In this document: positions 7,604 through 16,785 of the stretch, piece by piece
Numbering within the stretch: the stretch's first letter is position 1
How the letters are laid out: the number at the start of each line of letters is the position of its first letter
Source: Fructobacillus cardui
Lineage (GTDB): Bacteria; Bacillota; Bacilli; Lactobacillales; Lactobacillaceae
Strand: one strand, 5' to 3'
DNA: 64,000 bases
NCBI RefSeq assembly: GCF_023218935.1
Contig: NZ_JAJIAL010000002.1
The notes under the pieces: generated by a model
What the model was told of the DNA's origin: nothing
What the model saw: the letters and a program-made list of their open reading frames with translations, nothing else
Database searches by the model: none
Program-made: the position numbers and the translations under genes

Positions 7604-10600
7604 TTAGTCTTTTTGTCGGAAAACGACATTTTTACTAGATAAAACCTGTTCTAATGCCCGTTTTAACTGGTCTGGTCCGGCTAAATTGTAAGATTGTGGT
7701 AACATTCGCCTGATTTTTGTTTTCGGCCAATACAAAATCACCGGGTATTCACCTGGATTTTGCTGCATCACTCGCCAAAGCTGATTTTTAATTGGCTCCT
7801 GATCATGGTCTTCATCTAAACGTAAAAACCAAGTGCCTGGCTGAGCAACCTTTAGCGTTGGTGCCACCTCTTGATGAACCGGATGCTTTTTATCCAAATC
7901 AGCTTGGAAGCTTTGGCTTTGACTCGCATCCACAGCGTCAACAAAGTTTCCAATAACAGACAGCCCCTGACGAACTTCCGTTTTGCCACCTACCCGCACT
8001 AAGCGTCCAACCTTTAAGGTCGATTTTACTTTGTCATAGACTTTAGGAAAGACAGTGACATCAACGCTGCCCGTCATATCCGTTAAATTGACAAAAGCCA
8101 TGTCGTCACCCCGCTTCGTCTGGATGACTTTGACACTTTTAACGAGGCCTAAAACTTTGACGTTCTGTCCAGCAACTAAATTGACCATAGTCGTCACGCC
8201 TCCTCGATCGTACTCGGCCTGAAAAGCCTCAGTTGGATGACCCGATAAGTTAAAGCCAAGGGCCTCTTTCTCCGTTTGCAACCGCTCTACTAACGGTAAA
8301 TCAGCTAATTTCTTGATTTTCGTCTCGGACAAGACCAAGTCGCCGAAGCTAGCCGCATTAATCAAATCCGGCAAGTTCGCTAAAAGTTCTGCTCGATTGT
8401 AGCCAAAATGATCAAGCGCTCCGGCATAAGTGAGCTGATTGAAAAACTTTTCATCTTGGAATTTTTCAGGTAAAACCTTGACGAGGTCTTGCAGACTGGC
8501 AAAGCGCCCAATCTGGTTGCGACTGTCCAGCAAAGCCGTCACAAAGGCCGTCTGTAAGCCATTAATATTGCCCAAGCCCATGACCAAGGCACCATCTTGA
8601 ATAGACCAATCTCTAGTAGAGATATTGACATCTGGCGGTAAGACCTTCAAGCCGAGTTTCTTGACCTCGGCCAAATAGGCTTGCGCCTTTTCAACACCGC
8701 CTTGGTGAGCGTTCAAAATGGCTGTATAAAAGGCCAAGGGATAATGGGCCTTCATGTAAGCTAACTGGAATGATAACTGGCTATAAGCCACCGCATGCGA
8801 TTTATTAAAACCGTAATTAGCAAACTGATCGATATAGGCGAACAGTTTTTTCGCTTCGTCAAGCCGGTGGCCCTTTTTTTGCGCTCCTGTTATAAAAGCA
8901 GACTTGGCAGAAGCCATCTGATCAAGCTTTTTCTTAGACATCGCCGACCGAAGAAAATCAGCCTGCGCCAATGAAAAGCCGGCATAAGCCGCCGCCACCT
9001 GCATCACTTGCTCCTGGTAAACCAGGATGCCATAGGTTGGTGCCAGGATTTGGTCAACGACAGGGTCAATAGTTGGCACAGGTTCTTGCTTCAACCGCCG
9101 CTTAATAAAGGGGTCGATGTGTTGACTAGGCCCTGGTCGATAAAGGGCTGTGGCCGCCACAATCAGATGAAAGTCATCAACCTTAAGTCTCTTTAAAACA
9201 TTTTTCATGCCGGCTGATTCAAACTGGAAAATGCCCGTCGTGTTCCCGTCGGCAAACAGTTGCAACGTTTCTTTGTCTTGAAAATCAATTTTTTTAATAT
9301 CAAAATCAGCTGGCAACTCGTCTTCGGCCAAGGCGATTGTTTGCGCCAAGATTTTCAAGTTTGTCAGACCCAAAATATCAATCTTTAATAGGCCAAGTTC
9401 TTCAACCGGCCCCTTTTCAACCTGAGTCAACAAATAGCCATCATTACCAACTTGAACTGGCAACGTATTCACTAACGGTTGGTCTGAAAGAACCACGCCG
9501 GCAGCATGGGTTGAATAATTGCGGGGCAGGTTTTCAATGGCCAAAGCCGTTTTCATCAACAGTTGGCCAAAGTCTAAATCATAAATTGCTTGCTTAAGCT
9601 TTTGGTCAGGCGTCTCCCAGGCTTCTTTCAGCGGTACCTTACGGCCGTTCTTACCGGCTGGCACCCCTTCTGAAAGTCGTTTTTGCGCCTTGGCATCGAG
9701 GCCGAAGACACGGGCGGTATCACGCAAGGCCTGTTTAGCAGCCAGAGTACCAAAGGTAATAATCTGTGCAAAGGATTCCTGACCGTACTTACCATGGAGG
9801 TAGGCCAGAATTTCATCGCGACGGTCATCCGGCCAATCGATATCAATATCGGGCATCGAGGCTCGATCAGGATTTAAGAACCGCTCGAATAGCAATCCTT
9901 CGGCTAGAGGATCAACGTTTGTAATTCCTAATGTATAGGCCACCAACGAACCCGCAGCCGAACCACGACCGGACCCAGTTTGGACATGATGGTCTCTGGC
10001 GTACTTAACAATGTCCCAAACGATCAAGAAATAATCAGCAAAGCCAAGCCGCGCGATAACATCCAACTCATGGTTCAGCCGGTCTTGATAATTTTGAAAG
10101 TGGTCCTCATGCCCCGTTAACCGCCGCTTCAAGCCTGCATTGGCCAACTGGGTCAGGTAAGTTTTGGAATCCAAACCAGAATCTTGCTGAAAAACAGGCA
10201 AGGCCGGCGACTTAAACGCCAAATCAACGCTAGCCTCTTCAATCAGGACCTCGTTATTCTGGTAAGCGCCACGCAAAGAAGCGTTTTTTTGATACGATTC
10301 AGTAATTTCCGCCTGTGACCGTAGGTAGTAAGCCCCTTTTTCGCGCGCTAAAAGCTCTAAGTCTTCTAGTTGGGTCCCCTGATCGATTGCCCGCAAAACC
10401 TGGGCAAAGAAAGCATCATCCTCGTTTAAGTAGTCGACCTGGTCCCAAGCCATTAAACGGATTTGATGGGCTGTGGCATAGGCAACTAAGAGGTCTTGGT
10501 GGCGACTTGACATTAAGGGATTAATGCCCAAGTAAAAATCAGCACCATCAACCTTGTCGGCTAATTGGTCCAGATAATTTTTAGCCCCTGAATCTTCGGC

Positions 10601-11005
10601 GACAATCAACTGCCCCAATTCTGATTTTGGTGACAAAGTCAAAGAAAGCCCATCAAGGTGACCAGCCAAGTCAGCAAATTGAAGCGCCTGATCTGGGTCT
10701 GCCATCTTTTTGGAAGACAAATAAACCAAGTTTTGATAGCCAACCTGATTTTTTGCGGTCAATAAAACCGGAAAAGCCGTCGCCACGTTCACCAGGCCAT
10801 TCACCTGCAAAACAAGCGAAAAGACCGGTTTGATGCCAGCCTTTTTTGCTGCCTTGTAAAAGGCAACCACGCTGTAAAGCACGTTTTCTTCCGCCAAAGA
10901 GACCGCTTGATACCCCCGCTCCTTGGCGACTCGAATGATTTCTTCTACTGAGTTAGGACTTTGCAAAAGCGAATAAGCGCTTTTTTGTTGTAATGGTGCG
11001 TACAT
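7604..11005 (-). CDS. dnaE: DNA polymerase III subunit alpha (DnaE type)
   Basis: Replicative C-family polymerase; in Firmicutes DnaE works beside PolC, mainly extending primers on the lagging strand. The 1133 aa protein has an N-terminal PHP domain, the catalytic aspartates in PDIDID at residues 385-390 followed by WPDDRRDE, a YQEQVMQ motif in the palm, a helix-hairpin-helix region, and a C-terminal OB-fold (RGDDMAFVNLTD). It lacks the embedded 3'-5' exonuclease that marks PolC. The start ATG has GAGGAGG 6 nt upstream. Transcribed from the region shared with the divergent DUF2929 gene. Confidence 0.97.
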   Translation of the reverse strand: MYAPLQQKSAYSLLQSPNSVEEIIRVAKERGYQAVSLAEENVLYSVVAFYKAAKKAGIKPVFSLVLQVNGLVNVATAFPVLLTAKNQVGYQNLVYLSSKKMADPDQALQFADLAGHLDGLSLTLSPKSELGQLIVAEDSGAKNYLDQLADKVDGADFYLGINPLMSSRHQDLLVAYATAHQIRLMAWDQVDYLNEDDAFFAQVLRAIDQGTQLEDLELLAREKGAYYLRSQAEITESYQKNASLRGAYQNNEVLIEEASVDLAFKSPALPVFQQDSGLDSKTYLTQLANAGLKRRLTGHEDHFQNYQDRLNHELDVIARLGFADYFLIVWDIVKYARDHHVQTGSGRGSAAGSLVAYTLGITNVDPLAEGLLFERFLNPDRASMPDIDIDWPDDRRDEILAYLHGKYGQESFAQIITFGTLAAKQALRDTARVFGLDAKAQKRLSEGVPAGKNGRKVPLKEAWETPDQKLKQAIYDLDFGQLLMKTALAIENLPRNYSTHAAGVVLSDQPLVNTLPVQVGNDGYLLTQVEKGPVEELGLLKIDILGLTNLKILAQTIALAEDELPADFDIKKIDFQDKETLQLFADGNTTGIFQFESAGMKNVLKRLKVDDFHLIVAATALYRPGPSQHIDPFIKRRLKQEPVPTIDPVVDQILAPTYGILVYQEQVMQVAAAYAGFSLAQADFLRSAMSKKKLDQMASAKSAFITGAQKKGHRLDEAKKLFAYIDQFANYGFNKSHAVAYSQLSFQLAYMKAHYPLAFYTAILNAHQGGVEKAQAYLAEVKKLGLKVLPPDVNISTRDWSIQDGALVMGLGNINGLQTAFVTALLDSRNQIGRFASLQDLVKVLPEKFQDEKFFNQLTYAGALDHFGYNRAELLANLPDLINAASFGDLVLSETKIKKLADLPLVERLQTEKEALGFNLSGHPTEAFQAEYDRGGVTTMVNLVAGQNVKVLGLVKSVKVIQTKRGDDMAFVNLTDMTGSVDVTVFPKVYDKVKSTLKVGRLVRVGGKTEVRQGLSVIGNFVDAVDASQSQSFQADLDKKHPVHQEVAPTLKVAQPGTWFLRLDEDHDQEPIKNQLWRVMQQNPGEYPVILYWPKTKIRRMLPQSYNLAGPDQLKRALEQVLSSKNVVFRQKD

Positions 11006-11040
11006 AAAGTCCTCCTCAACGGTGTCAATAGTCTAAAAAC

Positions 11041-11046
11041 ATTATA
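11041..11046 (-). promoter_or_regulatory. dnaE -10 element
   Basis: TATAAT on the minus strand, 35 nt upstream of the dnaE ATG, with no clear -35 at 16-18 nt. Confidence 0.35.
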
Positions 11047-11165
11047 CCGAAAATTTGTTTGCCTAGCTGAAAAATTCCAAGGATAGCCTCCTTCCCCTTT
11101 TGACTGCTTTGCTTTTTTAACCAACACTTATCCGAAATTGTCGCCCTTAAATTAGACAAATTCTC

Positions 11166-11193
11166 TTGCGAATTTATAAGAGGGGCGTATCAT
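11166..11193 (+). promoter_or_regulatory. Promoter of the DUF2929 gene
   Basis: TTGCGA-16 nt-TATCAT, with a leader of ~23 nt that holds AGGAAGTGG before the ATG. The 217-bp divergent gap with dnaE otherwise shows nothing I recognise. Confidence 0.4.
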
Positions 11194-11222
11194 AGTGGGT
11201 AAATAATAAAGGAAGTGGAAAC

Positions 11223-11420
11223 ATGCGCTATATTACTGCCGCCTTCTGGTGTGCACTGTTTGGTGAAGTTCTTGGTTACTTGGTCGGACAAATGACCGGC
11301 GTAACTTTCAACCCAGGTGTGACAGCTCTCGTAACGATTATCGTTGGTGAAGCTGCCCTCATCTTGGTCCCTGCCTTGTCAGATTCTGCAGAAGCAAAAA
11401 AGGCAGACAACCAAGCCTAA
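11223..11420 (+). CDS. DUF2929 (YjzD-like) small membrane protein
   Basis: 65 aa protein with two hydrophobic segments (about residues 4-24 and 32-52) and a short charged, alanine-rich tail. The pattern of an N-terminal MRYITAAFW and a G-rich first helix fits the DUF2929/YjzD family of uncharacterised Firmicute membrane proteins. AAAGGAAGTGG precedes the ATG at a suitable distance. It is the only plus-strand gene in the first 20 kb and is flanked by its own promoter and a bidirectional terminator, so it is a one-gene unit. Function is unknown. Confidence 0.82.
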   Translation: MRYITAAFWCALFGEVLGYLVGQMTGVTFNPGVTALVTIIVGEAALILVPALSDSAEAKKADNQA

Positions 11421-11439
11421 AACACCAACAGCTTGCTTT

Positions 11440-11470
11440 AAAAAGACTAGGAATTTTCCTAGTCTTTTTT
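11440..11470. terminator. Bidirectional terminator between DUF2929 gene and pepT
   Basis: AAAAAGACTAGGAA paired with TTCCTAGTCTTTTT around a 2-nt centre: a symmetrical stem with A and T tracts on both sides, serving both convergent genes. Confidence 0.9.
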
Positions 11471-11512
11471 GTTGCCATTAATTTTGATGATTAGCGGGCT
11501 AAATTAAGTGTC

Positions 11513-12754
11513 TTACTTTGGCTCTGCTGCCTTTGTCAAGATACCCAACAAAACATCAGTTGCCTGTTCCATCACCTGCTTGGACACGAATTCGTAACGA
11601 CCGTGCATGTTTTCACCACCGGCAAAAAGATTTGGCGTTGGCAAACCTAAGAAGGTAATCTTTGAACCATCCGTTCCGCCTCGAGCTGGTTGTGTATCCG
11701 GCTCGATACCCAAATCCGTCATAGCTTCATTAGCATATTGAACAACTTCTTGGTGATCCTTCAAAACATCACCCATGTTGTAATATTGGTCTTTCAGGGT
11801 CAAGGCCACGCGGTCTTTGTGCAAATCCTGATTGAGCTGGTCAGCGATTTGGACCATCGTTTTCTTACGATTTTCAAACTTTTCCCGATCGTGATCACGG
11901 ATAATGTAAGTTAACGTAGCTTCTTCTGGTGTTCCTGCCATATCAATCAAATGATAGAAACCTTCACGCCCCTCTGTCTTTTCAGGCCGGTCATGCTCAG
12001 GTAATGCGTTATGAAAATCAATCCCAACTTGGATGGCATTGACCATTGCACCCTTGGCGGTACCAGGATGAACGTTTTGACCGGTAATCACAATCTCAGC
12101 CTGGGCAGCATTGAAGGTTTCCCACTCCAATTCGCCTAATGGGCCACCATCAACCGTGTAGGCAAAATCAGCATCAAAGGCAGCGACATCAAAATGATTA
12201 GCGCCAATACCGATTTCCTCATCCGGACCAAAGGCAAAGCGAACGGGACCGTGTTTTACTTCTGGGTGGGCCAACAAATATTCGGCCATTGCGATGATTT
12301 CAGCCACACCTGATTTGTCATCAGAACCAAGCAAGGTGGTCCCATCCGTTGTAATCAAATCATGGCCTTGATAGTTCCTAAGATGTGGGAAGACTTCTGG
12401 ATCCAACTTATAGCCAGACGTTCCCAATTCCAAAACAGAGTGGCCGTCGTAGTTATCAACCTCTTGTGGTTTCACATGCTCACTTTCAAAATCAGCCGTG
12501 TCCACGTGGGAAATAAAGCCAATCTTCGTTCCCTGACCATCTGGCAAATTTGAAGGCAATTCAGCAAAGAGATACCCATCCTTCATCGTGCGGACGTTTT
12601 CCAAGCCGATTGCCTTTAACTCAACGGTCAAATCCTTTAAAAACTGAACTTCTTTTGGTGATGATGGAATCGTCTGACTCTCTTCATCAGACCGAGTATC
12701 AACTTTAACATAACGTAAGAAACGAGACACTAACTGTGGGTACTTCTCAGACAT
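11513..12754 (-). CDS. pepT: Peptidase T (tripeptide aminopeptidase)
   Basis: Cytosolic zinc M20-family exopeptidase that removes the N-terminal residue from tripeptides, part of the lactic-acid-bacterial peptide utilisation system. The metal-binding motifs SHVDTAD, GSDDKSGVAEI and DEEIGIGANHFD occur in order, followed by YTVDGGPLGELEWE. At 413 aa it is full length. No export signal is seen. The next minus-strand gene upstream, the Nif3-like gene, ends 26 nt before the pepT start, and its own operon (rnhB onwards) may read into pepT. Confidence 0.96.
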   Translation of the reverse strand: MSEKYPQLVSRFLRYVKVDTRSDEESQTIPSSPKEVQFLKDLTVELKAIGLENVRTMKDGYLFAELPSNLPDGQGTKIGFISHVDTADFESEHVKPQEVDNYDGHSVLELGTSGYKLDPEVFPHLRNYQGHDLITTDGTTLLGSDDKSGVAEIIAMAEYLLAHPEVKHGPVRFAFGPDEEIGIGANHFDVAAFDADFAYTVDGGPLGELEWETFNAAQAEIVITGQNVHPGTAKGAMVNAIQVGIDFHNALPEHDRPEKTEGREGFYHLIDMAGTPEEATLTYIIRDHDREKFENRKKTMVQIADQLNQDLHKDRVALTLKDQYYNMGDVLKDHQEVVQYANEAMTDLGIEPDTQPARGGTDGSKITFLGLPTPNLFAGGENMHGRYEFVSKQVMEQATDVLLGILTKAAEPK

Positions 12755-12780
12755 GCAAAACCTCCTGCTTGCAAACAGAC

Positions 12781-13569
12781 CTAAAAATAGGTGTAGGGAT
12801 CAGTATTCTTCTGGCTAGCCGTCACCGGCAGTTGCCAAGCAAACCATTCTTGAACTTTTTTGGCCATTGGTTCTTTGGCCACGGCTTCCATATGGTGATC
12901 CGGGTCTAACACGGCAAAATCAGCAGCCAGTATATCATGACCAACATGGTAGTACAAATCAGCGGTCAAGTAAAGGTCAGCGCCAGCTTCTTGCGCCTTT
13001 TTCCAAAACTTACCACCATCGCCACCTAGAACTGCCACCCGTTTGACAACTTTATTCGCATCATTGGCAATCAAACGCACAGCATCAACCTGGCAAACAG
13101 CCTTGACCTGTTTAGCAAAATCAGCCATGGTCATGGCGGCCTTTAACTCACCAATCCGCCCCATCCCAGGTTGATCACCTTCACCCGGTAACAGCGGTAT
13201 CTGATTTTCAATACCAAATGCCTGGCACAACCAATCATTCAGACCACCAGCAGCGGCATCCAAGTTGGTATGAGAGGCATAAATCACAATATTATTTTTA
13301 ATCGCAAGTGCATACATCGCATTTTGAGGGTCTGATAAATCAAGGTTCTTTGCAGGCCGAAACATGGCTTCATGATGAGCCCAGATAAAATCAGCCCCTA
13401 AATCGATGGCCTCCTGGACAACTTCTGGTCGCACATCCAACGTGGTCAGAACGCGATGGATTTTTTGTTCCGGTTGGCCAATTTGTAACCCGGTTGGGTC
13501 GCCCGGCTCGGCTAGCGACTTTGGGGCAAAGGCCTCAATTTGTTCAATCAATTCACTTGCTTTGACCAT
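12781..13569 (-). CDS. Nif3-like dinuclear metal centre hexameric protein (YqfO)
   Basis: Member of the Nif3/YqfO family, widely conserved proteins with a two-metal site; the substrate is unsettled, although GTP cyclohydrolase I-like roles have been proposed for relatives. AHHEAMF near residue 65 supplies the first metal-binding histidines and DPDHHMEA near the C-terminus the second set. The ATG at 13567-13569 has AGGAGG 6 nt upstream, so I use it rather than the TTG codon just before it. It overlaps the end of trmK by 17 nt, the standard trmK-nif3 pairing of Firmicutes. At 262 aa this is the short form, without the inserted PII-like domain of longer Bacillus relatives. Confidence 0.9.
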   Translation of the reverse strand: MVKASELIEQIEAFAPKSLAEPGDPTGLQIGQPEQKIHRVLTTLDVRPEVVQEAIDLGADFIWAHHEAMFRPAKNLDLSDPQNAMYALAIKNNIVIYASHTNLDAAAGGLNDWLCQAFGIENQIPLLPGEGDQPGMGRIGELKAAMTMADFAKQVKAVCQVDAVRLIANDANKVVKRVAVLGGDGGKFWKKAQEAGADLYLTADLYYHVGHDILAADFAVLDPDHHMEAVAKEPMAKKVQEWFAWQLPVTASQKNTDPYTYF

Positions 13570-14254
13570 CAAAAACCTCCTGGTTAATAAAGTTCAGCTT
13601 TTCTTGTAAGTTCACGTACTTTTTGCTACCCTTTTGTTGGGCACTTTCCAATCGTGACAAAACTCCAGCTGCTCGATTGCGTTCCTGTTCCCACTTGGCC
13701 AAGAAAACTGGATCTTTTGCCTGAAGGAGCTTGGGACCAAAGGTCCACTCAGCCTGGGTCAGCTCCTGTTGACCAGGAACGGCCACAATGATTTCATAGC
13801 GGTGGTGCCCTTCTTGCACAATCTTTTCTTGATCAATTTGGTACCCATTTTTACTTAACCAAAGCCTAACCGCCGCTTGATCGGTGTTTGGTTGCAAAAT
13901 CAACTGGTTAAACGGCCCCTGATTTTGACCAGCGGTTAAAATTTTTTCAATCAACAAACCGCCCATTCCGGCAATGACAACCGTTTCGATTTGGTCATCC
14001 GGTTCAATCGCTGCTAAACCGTCCGCTAACCGACAAGTCACCCGGTCAGACAAACCATAAGTCGCCACCGTATGGATGGCGTTCTCGAGTGGCCCCTGGG
14101 CAACCTCGCCCACCAAGGCAAACTCACTCTTTTTTTCCAATAGCAGAGCCGCTGCTAAATAAGCATGGTCTGACCCAATATCAGCCACGCGCGCCTGGCC
14201 ATTCACCAAATCTTTTACTGCCGCTAACCGCGGGCTCAATTTAATTGCTGTCAT
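13553..14254 (-). CDS. trmK: tRNA (adenine(22)-N1)-methyltransferase TrmK
   Basis: SAM-dependent methyltransferase that makes m1A22 in tRNA. The Rossmann motif VADIGSDHAYLA and the VIAGMGG catalytic-region motif are both characteristic of TrmK (COG2384), with a C-terminal coiled coil. The 233 aa start at 14254 has AAAGGAA about 8 nt upstream. In most Firmicutes sigA (rpoD) lies directly upstream of trmK; here it is replaced by rnhB and a terminator. The end overlaps the Nif3-like gene. Confidence 0.93.
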   Translation of the reverse strand: MTAIKLSPRLAAVKDLVNGQARVADIGSDHAYLAAALLLEKKSEFALVGEVAQGPLENAIHTVATYGLSDRVTCRLADGLAAIEPDDQIETVVIAGMGGLLIEKILTAGQNQGPFNQLILQPNTDQAAVRLWLSKNGYQIDQEKIVQEGHHRYEIIVAVPGQQELTQAEWTFGPKLLQAKDPVFLAKWEQERNRAAGVLSRLESAQQKGSKKYVNLQEKLNFINQEVFDGQSK

Positions 14255-14311
14255 AAGCAATTCCTTTCTCAATTAAACAATTATTTCTTGTGTCAGCACA
14301 AGCTAACTAGC

Positions 14312-14340
14312 AAAAAGGAGCCACAAATTTTTTGCGCTCC
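14312..14340 (-). terminator. rnhB terminator
   Basis: On the minus strand GGAGCGCAAA pairs imperfectly with TTTGTGGCTCC, followed by five T, directly after rnhB and ahead of trmK. Confidence 0.7.
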
Positions 14341-14348
14341 ATAAAAAA

Positions 14349-15113
14349 TCATGATAAAAGCTTTTTCACCGGCTCAAAAGTCCGCCGGTGGATTGGCGTT
14401 GGACCTAATTCCGCTAGACCCGAAAGGTGCTTAGCCGTCCCATAACCAGCATTATGAGCAAAGTCATAACCCGGATATTCTCGATCATAGTCAGCCATCA
14501 TTTGGTCACGGGTAACCTTAGCCAAAATACTGGCAGCGCCAATCGAGTTTGAACGAGCATCCCCCTTAATCAGCGATTGCTGTGGTAAATCCGTGTCAAT
14601 CGTCATGGCATCCACCAGTAAATAGTCGGCCTTTGGCTGCAGCTGCTCCACTGCTTCCTTCATCGCTAATCGACTGGCCTGATAGATATTGACCTCGTCA
14701 ATCACTTGCGCACTAACCACGCCAATGCCGTAAGCAATGGCCTCGTCCTTAATCGCCTGAACATATTCTAGGCGGTGTTTTTCGCTCACCTGCTTTGAAT
14801 CAATCACACCGTACTGATCAAAGTCCTTCGGTAAGATCACTGCCGCAGCCACAACCGGACCCGCTAATGGTCCCCGACCGACCTCATCAACACCGGCAAT
14901 GTTTTGGTAACCAGTTGCCCACAGTGGCTCTTCTAAGGCAAAGCGCGACAAAAAAGCCGCCTTTTGCTCGACTAATTTTTCCTGCCGTCGGTCAAAAGCC
15001 AAAAGGGCCGCCTGAACACCTTTTCGGTCATCCAACCGCCAAGTTGTCAAGCGTGAATCATCTGATGCGGCTTCTTTTAAAGCCGCTTTAATGCTCGCAA
15101 TCGTTTCACTCAT
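14349..15113 (-). CDS. rnhB: Ribonuclease HII
   Basis: Removes ribonucleotides from DNA and the RNA of RNA-DNA hybrids. The catalytic DE pair is D76-E77 in GVDEVGRGPLAGPV, and later acidic residues lie in YLLVDAM and the SILAKVTRD block. At 254 aa it has the usual N-terminal helical extension of the Firmicute enzyme. The ATG overlaps the rbgA stop (ATGAGTGA, 8 nt), giving the conserved rbgA-rnhB operon. Confidence 0.96.
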   Translation of the reverse strand: MSETIASIKAALKEAASDDSRLTTWRLDDRKGVQAALLAFDRRQEKLVEQKAAFLSRFALEEPLWATGYQNIAGVDEVGRGPLAGPVVAAAVILPKDFDQYGVIDSKQVSEKHRLEYVQAIKDEAIAYGIGVVSAQVIDEVNIYQASRLAMKEAVEQLQPKADYLLVDAMTIDTDLPQQSLIKGDARSNSIGAASILAKVTRDQMMADYDREYPGYDFAHNAGYGTAKHLSGLAELGPTPIHRRTFEPVKKLLS

Positions 15114-15954
15114 GAATTAAATCTAGGGTATATGTACCCAACTTTCCTTGACGAAGATCATTTAAAACACGGACCGACGCCTTATCGTAATCGTCCTTGA
15201 AGCCTAATTTAGCCGTAATGGCTAAGAGAATATCAACATCAGACATTGTTATAAAGACATCGCCAGCCAAGTGATAGCGGTCAATGATGGCTTGTGGGCG
15301 GTAATCCCGGAAGAAAGCAATCAAAGACAGCACCGCGTCGTCCTTGGCAAAAAGCGTATCTTTCACCGCACCACTCAAGGCCAAGCGGAGACCGATTTGC
15401 TGGTCTTCAAACTTAGGCCACAAGACCCCTGGAGAATCCAAAATTTCCAGCCCCGCTGGCGTCTTGAGCCAAGCAATCTTCTTCGTGACTCCCGGCTTAT
15501 TCGCTGTTGGTGCCACATTCTTTTGAACAAGATGATTAAGCAAGGTTGACTTACCAACGTTTGGAATCCCTGCGAGCATTGCTCGAATGGGACGGTTCTC
15601 AATCCCACGCTTTTCCTGAGCCTTGATTTTATCAGCCAAAACAGCCTTAGCTGCCTTCGTCATCGTCTGGGGGGTCTTCGGACTCCGTGTATCCAAGACG
15701 ACAACACTCAGGCCTTCTTTTTCAAAGTGTTCCTTCCAAGCCTTAGTCTGTTTTGGATCGGCTAAATCAGCCTTGGTTAAAACTAACAGTCTTGGCTTAT
15801 CACCAATCAATTTATCCACTTCTGGATTACGTGATGACGCCGGTAAGCGGGCATCGACCAGTTCGAAAACAATGTCTACCAAGTTTAAATTTTCGCGCAT
15901 CAAGCGAAAGGCCTTGGCCATATGACCAGGGTACCATTGTATTAATTGTCCCAT
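15106..15954 (-). CDS. rbgA: Ribosome biogenesis GTPase RbgA (YlqF)
   Basis: Circularly permuted GTPase needed for late 50S assembly. The motif order is permuted as expected: G4 TKAD at residues 60-63, then G1 GIPNVGKS at 129-136, then G3 DSPG at 173-176. The N-terminus IQWYPGHMAKA is the family hallmark. At 282 aa it is full length, with a C-terminal ANTAR-like helical region. Coupled to rnhB by an 8-nt overlap; the YozE-like gene lies 23 nt upstream on the same strand. Confidence 0.97.
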   Translation of the reverse strand: MGQLIQWYPGHMAKAFRLMRENLNLVDIVFELVDARLPASSRNPEVDKLIGDKPRLLVLTKADLADPKQTKAWKEHFEKEGLSVVVLDTRSPKTPQTMTKAAKAVLADKIKAQEKRGIENRPIRAMLAGIPNVGKSTLLNHLVQKNVAPTANKPGVTKKIAWLKTPAGLEILDSPGVLWPKFEDQQIGLRLALSGAVKDTLFAKDDAVLSLIAFFRDYRPQAIIDRYHLAGDVFITMSDVDILLAITAKLGFKDDYDKASVRVLNDLRQGKLGTYTLDLIHE

Positions 15955-15977
15955 GGACTTTCCTTCCTGTTTTTCTC

Positions 15978-16205
15978 TTAGCGCGAAGCCTGGTACTCAG
16001 ACCAAGCCTCATCAAAAATCGTCATTGACATTAAATAACTCGCTGAACCTTCCAAGTAATTCGAAAGCTCGTCAAAGTCCGTCGACTGTTTTGGAAAACT
16101 TTGGTCTAAAAAGGCGTTGTTAGCAAATTGTTGAATCTCGGTTGCTGCAACCGGATTGCGGTTGGTCATTAACCAACCATAAAAAGTTCGTGACTTACTG
16201 GGCAC
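15978..16205 (-). CDS. YozE SAM-like family protein (UPF0346)
   Basis: 75 aa protein of the YozE/UPF0346 family, recognised by FYGWLMTNRNP, FANNAFLDQSFPKQS and the terminal SMTIFDEAWSEY. Relatives have a sterile-alpha-motif-like helical fold; the function is not established. The best start is a GTG at 16203-16205 that lies inside the last codons of ypmS (11-nt overlap), so translation is probably coupled. It is placed between ypmS and rbgA in the same minus-strand run. Confidence 0.88.
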   Translation of the reverse strand: MPSKSRTFYGWLMTNRNPVAATEIQQFANNAFLDQSFPKQSTDFDELSNYLEGSASYLMSMTIFDEAWSEYQASR

Positions 16206-16767
16206 TAGTATCTACCTCTGCAAATTTAAAAATTCCATTCTGGACATCAATCTGCTTAGCTTGATAAGCTGTTTGACCGTCCTGAGTTAATTGTGACAAA
16301 TCCAAAGTAATTTGGCCCTGGCTTGGTTGAATGGCCACACCAGCCGGTGCCACATTTTGCTTGAGTAAATAGCCGAGGGCTACCTTAGCAGGAACATCCA
16401 GTGAATTAACCTTGGCCTTCTTAATGGTCAAGACAACGTTCCCATCACTGGTAACCTTCGGTGTCATCGTTAGTTGTCCCTTTAAACTCGAACTCGTGCT
16501 GGTTGCAACAATGTTTTGATCATCAAGGTTCACCTGGTAATGACTATTTTGCAGTTCAGACTGAATCATATCGTTGACTTCGTCTTTAGTGAATGACTTA
16601 GTTACTAATACTTTCTTTGAACCAGTCGACTGGTCACTATCTGATTTTTTAGTGCTAACCGTTGGCCCCGTTTGATTGGCCAGGCTCGTGTAAGCAATGC
16701 CTGCCCCTGCTCCCAAAACAACCACAATCCCGGCAATTGTTAAAATAACTATCTTACCCTTTTTCAC
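16195..16767 (-). CDS. YpmS family protein (DUF2140), membrane-anchored
   Basis: 190 aa protein with a short basic N-terminus (MKKGK), one transmembrane helix at about residues 5-27 and an extracytoplasmic domain preceded by a Ser/Thr/Asp-rich linker. The QITLDLSQL and KVALGYLLKQ patterns fit the YpmS (DUF2140) family, anchored proteins of unknown function found next to degV and yozE in many Firmicutes, as here. No lipobox cysteine is present, so it is a membrane-anchored protein and not a lipoprotein. Confidence 0.85.
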   Translation of the reverse strand: MKKGKIVILTIAGIVVVLGAGAGIAYTSLANQTGPTVSTKKSDSDQSTGSKKVLVTKSFTKDEVNDMIQSELQNSHYQVNLDDQNIVATSTSSSLKGQLTMTPKVTSDGNVVLTIKKAKVNSLDVPAKVALGYLLKQNVAPAGVAIQPSQGQITLDLSQLTQDGQTAYQAKQIDVQNGIFKFAEVDTSAQ

Positions 16768-16785
16768 TTAGTATCAACTCTTTCT

